Shown: positions 25,335 through 32,722 of the stretch, in pieces
Position numbering within the stretch: position 1 is the stretch's first letter
How the letters are laid out: every line of letters begins with the position of its first letter
DNA from: Fimbriiglobus ruber
Lineage (GTDB): Bacteria; Planctomycetota; Planctomycetia; Gemmatales; Gemmataceae
Assembly (NCBI RefSeq): GCF_002197845.1
Contig: NZ_NIDE01000019.1
Span: 62,001 to 126,000, forward strand
Length of the DNA stretch: 64,000 nt
Reading direction: 5' to 3'
Notes under the pieces: generated by a model
Databases searched by the model: none
What the model was told of the DNA's origin: nothing
What the model saw: the letters and a program-made list of their open reading frames with translations, nothing else
Program-made: the position numbers and the translations under genes

Positions 25335-26429
25335 CGCCGGCACGGGCGGGTATCCCACGACCTCGACGGCTTGCGGGCCCATTGGCGTTTCGGCTTCGAG
25401 GCGAGTCCCCACGTCGATGTGTTTCCAGTGAACGTATCCGAGGGCGAGGGGGGCGCTGAGGCGGGAGGTGGGTGTGGACGACGTCACCACGCCCACGTCT
25501 TGCCCGTCGCGGGTCAGCTTCGCGCCGGCCGGGACTGGCACGTCTCCCAGCACTTTGAGCCCCAGGAAACTCCGGTTCACGCGGCCGGCGCGGTCGCGGG
25601 CCATCACGATCGGCTCCTGGCCCGGGAAACAGCCCTTGGAGTAACTCACCGCCCGGGGGGCGCGGCCCACTTCCATGACGAACCGCGTGTCGTCAAAGTC
25701 CACGCCTTGCACGGGCGATCCGGCTTCGATGCGTAATTGTTCGTAGGTGTCCAATCCGGCCGGCACGCCACCCGCCGCGGCCAGCATTCGCCAGACGCCT
25801 TCGGCCCGTTCGTTCAGGCAGACGATGTCGTAGCCCGGGACGCCGAGCGGGTCGCGGCGGCGGAGCATGCACGTCGCGGACGCCCCGAACGTGCGTTCCA
25901 TGTGTTGGAACTCCGCCAGGTTCGGGAGCGAGTCCGCGATCGCACTTTCGAGAATCGCTTTCGCGTTCGGCCCCGCGACGTGGATTTGGGCGAACTGTTC
26001 GGTGACATCGGCCATCTCGACCGCTTCCGAAATCAGGAACTTATCGAGGTGTTTGATGAGGGCCGGCCCGCGCCCGGGTGTGGTTTCGAGCCAGAGGGCG
26101 TTCCGCCGGTCCGCGAGCCGGATGTGGTAGACCCAGGCCACGAACAGGGCGCGGGCGCGGGCGTCGCAAAAGTACGTCTCGCAGCCGCCGCCGAGGGGGA
26201 GTGATTTAACGTCGTTGGTGCTGATGTTGTGGACGAAGCCGGGCGCGTCGGGTCCGGTCAGTTCGAGTTTGGCGGCGTACGAGTAATCAAAGATCGCCGC
26301 CCCTTCTAACGCGGCCCGATATTCCGCGGCCGGGTTCTGATACCGCGCCGGGAGAGCGTAGCCGGCGTATTCGCCGAACACTGCGCCGGATCGTTCGGTG
26401 ATCGCATGGAGTGGACTGTGCTGTGCCAT
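25326..26429 (-). CDS. ygfZ: YgfZ/GcvT-type folate-binding protein
   Basis: A 367-residue protein starting at ATG 26429; the frame upstream to 26462 lies inside a repeat and is not used. The family is the aminomethyltransferase/COG0354 fold. The YgfZ signature K-G-C-[FY]-x-G-Q-E is present as KGCFPGQEPIVMARDR near residue 270, which separates it from true glycine-cleavage T proteins. YgfZ binds tetrahydrofolate and helps maintain or repair certain iron-sulfur enzymes. Other conserved blocks: AIFDYSYAAKLELTGPDAPGF and FVHNISTNDVKSLP. It is a single gene, convergent with the small membrane protein. Confidence 0.85.
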   Translation of the reverse strand: MAQHSPLHAITERSGAVFGEYAGYALPARYQNPAAEYRAALEGAAIFDYSYAAKLELTGPDAPGFVHNISTNDVKSLPLGGGCETYFCDARARALFVAWVYHIRLADRRNALWLETTPGRGPALIKHLDKFLISEAVEMADVTEQFAQIHVAGPNAKAILESAIADSLPNLAEFQHMERTFGASATCMLRRRDPLGVPGYDIVCLNERAEGVWRMLAAAGGVPAGLDTYEQLRIEAGSPVQGVDFDDTRFVMEVGRAPRAVSYSKGCFPGQEPIVMARDRAGRVNRSFLGLKVLGDVPVPAGAKLTRDGQDVGVVTSSTPTSRLSAPLALGYVHWKHIDVGTRLEAETPMGPQAVEVVGYPPVPALS

Positions 26430-26445
26430 CGAAAACCTTCTTATT

Positions 26446-26561
26446 GCCACAAAAAGGCACAAAAAGACACGAAAATTAAAACGGGGAGATCAGTAGGAGA
26501 CGGTACGCATGACCACTTCCCTGTTTTGTCGCTTCTGACCATTTTTGTGCCTTTTTGTGGC
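26446..26561. repeat. 20-bp perfect inverted repeat flanking a 76-base spacer
   Basis: GCCACAAAAAGGCACAAAAA at 26446-26465 is the exact reverse complement of 26542-26561. The pair occupies most of the gap between the ygfZ-like gene and the downstream end of the LarA-like gene. The AT-rich purine-biased arms differ from the surrounding GC-rich DNA, which suggests a dispersed repeat rather than a simple terminator. Confidence 0.75.
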
Positions 26562-26592
26562 CATTCTCTTCTGATTGCTGGTCGTGAGCGAA

Positions 26593-27804
26593 CTAAGCGA
26601 TTTCCACCATTGTCTTATTGGCGTCCGGAATGATCAGGACGCGCTCGGCTGCGTCGATGAGTCTCTGGACTTCAGCGGCTGATGCGACAGGCGTGGCGAA
26701 TAGCTCCTCGGTGACGTCTTCGGCCCAGCGGCTCGCCACGAACAGGCTCGCTTGTCGTGCGGCAAACGCCCAGAGGGCGGCGGCCGGCCAATCGTCCGGC
26801 TTGCGCTTTTGCAGGAGTCTGTCCACTTTGTCCGGGTCGCCCGCGCGGCGAAGGAGTTCCGCTCCTTCCTCAAGCGGCGGAGCTGCTGTCGTCAGAAGCA
26901 CGATCCGGCCGTCCGGCTGTACGACCCGCGCGGCACACGCGACAGCCGCCGCGAGCGCATGAAAATCGGTCCGCTCCGGCGCACCGGCTACCGCCGCGAC
27001 GACTAGATCCGGGCGGTCCTCCACCGTCCCTCGCCACCGCGCGTTTTGCCGGCGGACGCCTTCGGCCGTGCTGTCCGAAAGTCCGAGCAGGACGGCCTGG
27101 ATCGTGTCGCCAGCCCCTTCGATTACGTGCAGGTAAAATGGCGACAGTAGTTTGCCGACTTCGGCCGGTTCGCGGCGCGTGGCCGGGAGCTTTTCCCCCG
27201 GCGGGTCGGTCGTGAACCTGCCTACGAACTCGACCAGGGATTCCGGGTCAGCCAGGACGGGGAAGAGGGCGACTTCCGCCCCCGCATAGGCGAACGTCGG
27301 GTCGTACCGCCGGCCGGTGAGGACGATAACGCAATCGGATTCGACGAGCGTGCGGTTGAGGTACACCCGGCGGCCGGCCTTGGTCGTCGCGAGGTACGAG
27401 ATCTTCTGCCGGTCTTCGGGGTCGTGGACTTCCAGTTTGATGTCCGCGAATTCGTCCGGGAGTTCGTCCACCCAGCCGGCTCGACCGCCCCCGTGAGGAA
27501 CCAGGACGGTGATCGCGGTCGGCGCGATGCCGGCCGAGCCGAGGTGTTCGATGACGCCGGAGAGCAAGTCCGCGACGTGCGGCAACCGCTCGTCGAGAAC
27601 GATGGTGACGCGGTCGTCCGGGGTGATGGCGCGGCGCAGGGGCGCTTCAAAGCCGAACGGCTGTTCGAGCGCAGCCAGAACCAACTCCCGCGGCCCCCCT
27701 GCTGGTGGGGATACGGGCTGTCGCCGCAATTCGACGACCGTTTCCGGCCGCAGTTGAAGCTGCCACGTATCGGTGCCGACGCTGAGTGAGATCGGGGTCG
27801 TCAT
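26593..27804 (-). CDS. LarA/DUF2088-like protein
   Basis: A 403-residue protein starting at ATG 27804; the longer open frame upstream is spurious. The N-terminal half fits the DUF2088 (lactate racemase catalytic) family: VTIVLDERLPHVADLLSGVI, ITVLVPHGGGRAGW, EVHDPEDRQKISYL, VYLNRTLVESDCVIVLTGRR, HVIEGAGDTIQAVLLG. LarA is a nickel-pincer-cofactor racemase, but planctomycete homologues are mostly uncharacterised and no larB/C/E maturation genes are in the window, so racemase activity is not established. It is divergent from the aldehyde dehydrogenase gene across a 235-base gap. Confidence 0.8.
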   Translation of the reverse strand: MTTPISLSVGTDTWQLQLRPETVVELRRQPVSPPAGGPRELVLAALEQPFGFEAPLRRAITPDDRVTIVLDERLPHVADLLSGVIEHLGSAGIAPTAITVLVPHGGGRAGWVDELPDEFADIKLEVHDPEDRQKISYLATTKAGRRVYLNRTLVESDCVIVLTGRRYDPTFAYAGAEVALFPVLADPESLVEFVGRFTTDPPGEKLPATRREPAEVGKLLSPFYLHVIEGAGDTIQAVLLGLSDSTAEGVRRQNARWRGTVEDRPDLVVAAVAGAPERTDFHALAAAVACAARVVQPDGRIVLLTTAAPPLEEGAELLRRAGDPDKVDRLLQKRKPDDWPAAALWAFAARQASLFVASRWAEDVTEELFATPVASAAEVQRLIDAAERVLIIPDANKTMVEIA

Positions 27805-28039
27805 GCGGCTGGTCCGGTGCCGGAAAGAATGCAAGTCAGAATTATTATAACCCGCCGGCCGCTCGAACACCCCCGGAACGAGAATGTCCGGGCTATTGGG
27901 GGAACTGGTGCCGCGGGCGTAGAATGGGTACGCCGACGGCTGCGCACCGACACGTCTCTCGAAATCGCTGGAATGTAGCACACCGGCGCCGGCGGAAATC
28001 CGCCGGACCGAGCAGGACGAACGAAAGGGAGGAACGACC

Positions 28040-29533
28040 ATGACCCCGACCGTGGTTGGACGGCACGCGATCGGCGGGGAATGGCTCGCCCCGCGGGCCG
28101 ACTTCCCGAGTGCTAACCCGGCAAATCTCGCCGAGGCGGTCGGCCGGTTTCCGGCCGCGACGCCGGACGAAACGAGGCAGGCGGTCCAGGCCGCGCGCGC
28201 TGCGTACCCGGCCTGGCGGCGGGCCTCGCGGATTCACCGCGCCGAATGTTTCGACCGGCTCGCCCGACTGATCGACCGCGACACCGACGCCCTGGCTCAA
28301 CTCATGGCCCGGGAGTGTGGCAAGAACATCACCGAATGTCGGGCGGAGGTGGTCGAAGGGCTGCACATGGTGCAGTACGTCTTCGGCACGGGCCGCGGGC
28401 CGGTGGGGGAGATCGTCGCCTCCGAAATCACGGAAAAGGATGCGTATATTCGCCGCAAGCCGTGGGGCGTGGTCGCGGTGGTGACGCCGTGGAACTTCCC
28501 GTTCGCGGTCCCGCTCTGGATGCTCGGGCCGTCCCTGCTGGAAGGGAACACGGCCGTTTTCAAACCGAGCGAGGACACGCCAGCGGTCGGGCAGAAAATC
28601 GTCGAACTGTTCTTCGAGGCCGGCTTCCCGGCGGGCACCATTAATCTGGTCCACGGCGACGGCTCCGCGGGCGAAGCGCTCGTCAAAAACCCCGGCGTCA
28701 ACGTGGTGCTGTTCACCGGCAGTTACGAGGTCGGCAAACGCATCCAGATGGTGTCGGCGGAACTGCCCGACCGGATCGTGGCGGCGGAGATGGGCAGCAA
28801 GAGCGCGGTCATCGTCTGCGACGACGCGCGGTTCGACCTCGCGGTGTCGGCGGGTATCCTCAGCGCGTTCAAGACGACCGGCCAGCGGTGCGTCTCCGGC
28901 AGCCGAATTCTCGTCCACGAGTCGCTGATCGACCGGTACGCCAAGGCGTTCACCGACGTCGCCAGTCGGCTCAAGTTCGGTGATCCGCTCGACTCGCGTA
29001 ACTTCGCCGGTCCGGTGATTCACCAGGGGGCCGTGAAGAAGGTGCTGGAATACAACGCGCTGGCTAAAAAGGAAGGCGCGGCCGTGTTGCTCGACGGCGG
29101 CGAGTTCCAGCCGACGCCCGGCGTGACCGGCTGCTTTCTCGAACCGTTCGTTTACCGCATCCCTCACACGCCCACGGTCCGCTGTATACGCGAAGAGGTG
29201 TTCGGCCCGCACGTCGCCCTGATCCCGTTCCGGTCCGACGAGGACGCCGTGCGGATTTACAACGACACCGAATACGGCCTCTCGATGGCGGTCATCACCG
29301 AGAGTTACCGCCGGATGCGGTACTTTCGCGACGAATGCGAATACGGCATGGGCTACGTCAACCTCCCGTGCATCGGGGCCGAAGTTCACCTTCCGTTCGG
29401 TGGCGTCAAGAAGAGCGGCAACGGCCACCCGTCGGCCGCAGGGTTGGTCGAGGCCGTGACGCACAAAACCGCGTGGACGGTCAATCACGCGACCGAGATT
29501 AAAATGGCCCAGGGGTTATCCGCGGAGATTTAA
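28040..29533 (+). CDS. NAD(P)-dependent aldehyde dehydrogenase
   Basis: A 497-residue enzyme starting at ATG 28040, six bases after GGAGG. Motifs: VTPWNFPFAVPLWML (N169-type Asn), KPSEDTP, FTGSYEVGKRI (GxxxxG dinucleotide turn), AEMGSKSAVIV (general base Glu), TTGQRCVSGSRILVH (nucleophilic Cys) and EEVFGPHVALIPF. The Glu motif EMGSKS departs from the common ELGGK. It oxidises an aldehyde to the acid. The aminotransferase gene 113 bases downstream suggests the pair degrades an omega-amino acid (GABA or lysine type), the aminotransferase making the semialdehyde and this enzyme oxidising it. The exact substrate is an inference. Confidence 0.92.
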   Translation: MTPTVVGRHAIGGEWLAPRADFPSANPANLAEAVGRFPAATPDETRQAVQAARAAYPAWRRASRIHRAECFDRLARLIDRDTDALAQLMARECGKNITECRAEVVEGLHMVQYVFGTGRGPVGEIVASEITEKDAYIRRKPWGVVAVVTPWNFPFAVPLWMLGPSLLEGNTAVFKPSEDTPAVGQKIVELFFEAGFPAGTINLVHGDGSAGEALVKNPGVNVVLFTGSYEVGKRIQMVSAELPDRIVAAEMGSKSAVIVCDDARFDLAVSAGILSAFKTTGQRCVSGSRILVHESLIDRYAKAFTDVASRLKFGDPLDSRNFAGPVIHQGAVKKVLEYNALAKKEGAAVLLDGGEFQPTPGVTGCFLEPFVYRIPHTPTVRCIREEVFGPHVALIPFRSDEDAVRIYNDTEYGLSMAVITESYRRMRYFRDECEYGMGYVNLPCIGAEVHLPFGGVKKSGNGHPSAAGLVEAVTHKTAWTVNHATEIKMAQGLSAEI

Positions 29534-29646
29534 AGGCGAGGAAAGCAACCTCTCTGTATTTCCCACGAGTCGCGCGAGAGGATTGCGCGGCCAAATGTGC
29601 GTTAACGAGCCGGTCAAATCATGAGCCCAGTGGCGGAGGTGTCTGC

Positions 29647-31062
29647 ATGTTCGCGTTCGATAACCTGCCAGTGCCGGACGTGCGCACGCCTCTTCCCGGG
29701 CCTCGTGCATCGGAATGGCTCGCCCGCGATATCGAATTCGTCTCGCCGTCGTACACGCGGGTTTACCCGCTCGTTGTGGAGCGCGGCAGCGGTGCGGTGA
29801 TCGAGGACGTAGACGGGAATCGGTTCCTCGACTTCACGGCTGGGATCGCAGTGACGAACACGGGTCACTGCCACCCCGAAGTCGTCGCCGCGATCAAGGA
29901 TCAAGCCGAGCGGCTGATTCACATGAGCGGCACGGACTTCTACTACGCCCCGCAGATCGAACTCGCGGCCCGGCTCGCGGCCGCCGCGCCCGGCGCGTCA
30001 CCCAAGAAGGTGTTCTTCGCCAACAGCGGGGCCGAGGCGATCGAAGCCGCCCTGAAGTTGGCCCGCTGGCATACGGAGCGCAGCACGGCTATCGCGTTCT
30101 TCGGCGGGTTCCACGGGCGGACTTACGGGGCCATGTCGCTATCGGGTTCCAAGTTGGTCCATCGCCGCGGCTTTTCGCCCCTCGTGCCCAACATCCACCA
30201 CGTACCGTTCCCACGCGACTGCAGTGGGTGCGCGGGCCAGATGCGGTGCCGGTGTGTGTCGCAAGTCGAGGACACGCTGTTCCACCGCATTGCCCCGCCG
30301 GACGAGGTGGCGGCGATCTTCGTGGAGGTCGTGCAAGGGGAGGGGGGCTATCAGGTCGCGCCGCCCGGGTTTCTGGAGAACCTTCGGAAACTCTGCGACA
30401 AGCACGGGATTCTGCTCGTCGTCGACGAAATTCAGTCCGGCATGGGGCGGACGGGAAAGTTGTTTGCGGTCGAACACTTCGGAATCGAACCCGACATTAT
30501 CTGCCTGGCGAAGGGGATCGCGTCCGGCCTCCCGTTAGGGGCCATCATCACGCGGGCGGATGTCATGGATTGGCCGCCGGGGAGTCACGCCAGCACGTTC
30601 GGCGGCAACCCGATCGCGTGCCGGGCCGCGCTGGTCACACTCGATCTGCTTGAGCGCGAATACACGGCGAATGCGGCCGAGCGTGGCGAGCAACTTCGCG
30701 CCGGCCTGCGCGATCTCGCCACCAGGCACGACACCCTGTCTGACGTCCGCGGGCTCGGCCTCATGACGGCCGTTGACGTCGTCCACCCCGGCGACCCAAC
30801 CGCTCCGGCGCCGAGCGCGCGCGAACAAGTGATTCAAACCGCGTTCCACCACGGGCTGCTACTCTTGGGCTGCGGGGAAACGGGGCTGCGGTTCTGTCCG
30901 CCGCTGTGCGTGACGGCCGAACAAGTCGTGATTGCGCTGCGGATTCTGGACGAAGTGCTGACCGAAATACGGGGCGCCAAGCAGGCGGTTACAACGAGTG
31001 AGAGTGGGACGTGTCCCCCCATTCTGACTGCGACCGGCGAGCGGGGGACGTCAGTCCCCTGA
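29647..31062 (+). CDS. Class III PLP-dependent aminotransferase (GABA/ornithine type)
   Basis: A 471-residue enzyme starting at ATG 29647 after GGAGGTG. Features: DVDGNRFLDFTAGIAVTNTGH, FFANSGAEAIEAALKLAR, FFGGFHGRTYGAMSLSGSK, VEVVQGEGGY, LVVDEIQSGMGRTGK, and the PLP-binding Lys in CLAKGIASGLPLGA. The family includes 4-aminobutyrate, lysine-epsilon and acetylornithine aminotransferases. An unusual Cys-rich insert (PRDCSGCAGQMRCRC, about residues 190-205) is present. The last 20 or so residues (ESGTCPPILTATGERGTSVP) are encoded by the start of a repeat complex and look like a non-native tail. It probably works with the upstream dehydrogenase. Confidence 0.9.
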   Translation: MFAFDNLPVPDVRTPLPGPRASEWLARDIEFVSPSYTRVYPLVVERGSGAVIEDVDGNRFLDFTAGIAVTNTGHCHPEVVAAIKDQAERLIHMSGTDFYYAPQIELAARLAAAAPGASPKKVFFANSGAEAIEAALKLARWHTERSTAIAFFGGFHGRTYGAMSLSGSKLVHRRGFSPLVPNIHHVPFPRDCSGCAGQMRCRCVSQVEDTLFHRIAPPDEVAAIFVEVVQGEGGYQVAPPGFLENLRKLCDKHGILLVVDEIQSGMGRTGKLFAVEHFGIEPDIICLAKGIASGLPLGAIITRADVMDWPPGSHASTFGGNPIACRAALVTLDLLEREYTANAAERGEQLRAGLRDLATRHDTLSDVRGLGLMTAVDVVHPGDPTAPAPSAREQVIQTAFHHGLLLLGCGETGLRFCPPLCVTAEQVVIALRILDEVLTEIRGAKQAVTTSESGTCPPILTATGERGTSVP

Positions 31063-31207
31063 TTCTGTGAGACTGCCTATCGCTTGTAGATCAGTCTCTC
31101 GGAATTTGGAGTGCGGCGCTTTCCCGCCGCTTTGGTTTTTAAAAGCAAAAGCGGCGGGAAAGCGCCGCACTCCAAATTCCGAGAGACTGACGTCCCCCGC
31201 TCGCCGG
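31034..31207. repeat. Composite inverted repeat (43-bp and 23-bp perfect arms)
   Basis: The inner arms 31091-31133 and 31148-31190 are exact reverse complements (43 bp) around a 14-base spacer that is itself nearly self-complementary. An outer pair, 31034-31056 and 31185-31207, is also an exact 23-bp inverted repeat sharing six bases with the inner right arm. The left outer arm is inside the 3' end of the aminotransferase gene. Between the aminotransferase and the convergent DUF1501 gene it could act as a strong bidirectional hairpin, but its size and composite nature suggest a dispersed repeat or REP-like element. Confidence 0.85.
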
Positions 31208-31254
31208 TTTTTTGTGTGAATCGTGATGCTTCCAAACACGACTCACACACCATT

Positions 31255-32625
31255 TCACGCGAAGATGTCGCGCGCCACGCGCCCGGCTACGTCGGTCAGC
31301 CGGAACTCGCGGCCGGCGTACTTGTAGGTCAGCTTCTCGTGGTCTAGGCCCATCAGCGCGAGCAGGGTGGCGTGCAGGTCGTTGGTGTGCATCCGCCCTT
31401 CAACGGCTTTGATGCCGTACTCGTCGGTCGCCCCGTAGGTGAAGCCCTTCTTGACGCCCGCCCCCATCATGAACATCGGGTAGCCGGTGATGTTGTGGTC
31501 CCGGCCGTCGACGCCCTGGGCCGTCGGCAACCGGCCGAACTCGCTGCCGAACAGGACGAGCGTGTCTTCCAACAGGCCGCGCTGTTCGAGGTCGGCGAGC
31601 AGGGCGGAGGTCGGCTGGTCGACCGACTGGCAGCGGTCGATGAGGCCCTTGTGCAGGTTGTTGTGGTGGTCCCAGCCGGGCTGGCAGATTTCCACGAAGC
31701 GCACGCCGGCTTCGCTCAGGCGGCGGGCCATCAGGCACTGGCGGGCGAACGAACCGGCCGGCCCGGCTTTGATGCCGTAAGCGTCCTGTACGTGCTTCGG
31801 TTCCTTCGAGATGTCGAGCAGTTCCGGCACCTTGCCCTGCATCTGGAACGCGAGTTCGTAAGACTCGATGATGCCGTCGACTTGATCGGCCCCGCCAGGT
31901 GAGCCCGCGAGATCGCGGTTCATGGACTGGATCAGATCGAGTTGCTTGCGCTGGAGGTTCGTGGCTGTTTGCGGCTTCAGGTTCGGCAGGTCGCCCTGGT
32001 CATTGATCCGGGTGCCCTGGAAGTGGGCGGGCAGGAATGCGTTGCCGAAGTTCACGGCCCCGCCGAAGTTCGGCGGCGGGTTGATCGTGATGTACCCGGG
32101 CAAGTCCTGGTTTTCGGTACCGAGGCCGTAGAGCAGCCACGCGCCCATGCTCGGCCGGGTCAGGGCCGCGTTCGCGCTGCCCGTGTGCAGTTGCACGACG
32201 GCTTGCGGGTGGGCGGGGGTGTCCGTGTGCAGGCCGCGGAGCCAGCAGAGCTTGTCCGCGTGCTTGGCGATGTTCGGCAGCAGTTCTGAGAACCAGCTTC
32301 CGGTGCTGCCGTACTGCTTGAACTTAAACTTCGAGGCGGTAACTTTGCCGCCGCCCGGGCCGGCCTTGCCGTCGTCTTGCTGCACTTTTGCCTTGTATTC
32401 AAACGTGTCCATCTGGGAGATGGACCCTTGCATGAACACGAAGATGATTTTCTTGGCCTTGGGCGTGAAGTGCGGGGCCTTCGGGGCGAGCGGCTTCGGG
32501 CCGGCGGTGGCGGCCGCGGCCTTGCGACCGTCCTGGCCGAGGAGCCCGGCGAGCGCGACCATGCCGAAGCCGGCACTCGTCGTCTTCAGAGCGTGTCGGC
32601 GGGACACCGGCTGAGTCGGGAACAT
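31255..32625 (-). CDS. DUF1501 family exported protein
   Basis: A 456-residue protein of the sulfatase/alkaline-phosphatase-like DUF1501 family found in large numbers in planctomycetes. The N-terminus MFPTQPVSRRHALKTTSAGF has a twin-Arg (SRRHALK) motif followed by a hydrophobic stretch, so Tat export is likely. Characteristic blocks: KKIIFVFMQGSISQMDTFEYK, SPAHPQ-type WLRGLHTDTPAHPQAV, SMGAWLLYGLGTENQDLPGY, ARRLSEAGVRFVEICQPGWDHHNN, LVLFGSEFGRLPTAQG and GRDHNITGYPMFM. It lies downstream of the PSCyt1/DUF1549/DUF1553 gene in the same orientation, the standard planctomycete pair. The substrate is unknown. Confidence 0.93.
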   Translation of the reverse strand: MFPTQPVSRRHALKTTSAGFGMVALAGLLGQDGRKAAAATAGPKPLAPKAPHFTPKAKKIIFVFMQGSISQMDTFEYKAKVQQDDGKAGPGGGKVTASKFKFKQYGSTGSWFSELLPNIAKHADKLCWLRGLHTDTPAHPQAVVQLHTGSANAALTRPSMGAWLLYGLGTENQDLPGYITINPPPNFGGAVNFGNAFLPAHFQGTRINDQGDLPNLKPQTATNLQRKQLDLIQSMNRDLAGSPGGADQVDGIIESYELAFQMQGKVPELLDISKEPKHVQDAYGIKAGPAGSFARQCLMARRLSEAGVRFVEICQPGWDHHNNLHKGLIDRCQSVDQPTSALLADLEQRGLLEDTLVLFGSEFGRLPTAQGVDGRDHNITGYPMFMMGAGVKKGFTYGATDEYGIKAVEGRMHTNDLHATLLALMGLDHEKLTYKYAGREFRLTDVAGRVARDIFA

Positions 32626-32678
32626 GCGAGAACCTGGGGTATGGGTAGCTAAGTTATTTATTTGGTGTGCGGGGTAAC

Positions 32679-32706
32679 GGGCTCCCGCTTTGCGAAGCGG
32701 GAGCCC
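32679..32706 (-). terminator. Hairpin between the planctomycete cytochrome and DUF1501 genes
   Basis: GGGCTCCCGCTT (32679-32690) pairs perfectly with AAGCGGGAGCCC (32695-32706) around a TGCG tetraloop. It lies 17 bases past the stop of the upstream gene, within the two-gene operon. With no long T-run on the minus strand it more likely attenuates or protects mRNA ends than terminates completely. Confidence 0.55.
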
Positions 32707-32722
32707 AGATTCGTGGCAGGAC

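Noticed and set aside
27893-29488. 531-codon minus-strand frame opposite the aldehyde dehydrogenase
   Set aside because: The plus strand encodes all dehydrogenase motifs; this is a GC shadow.
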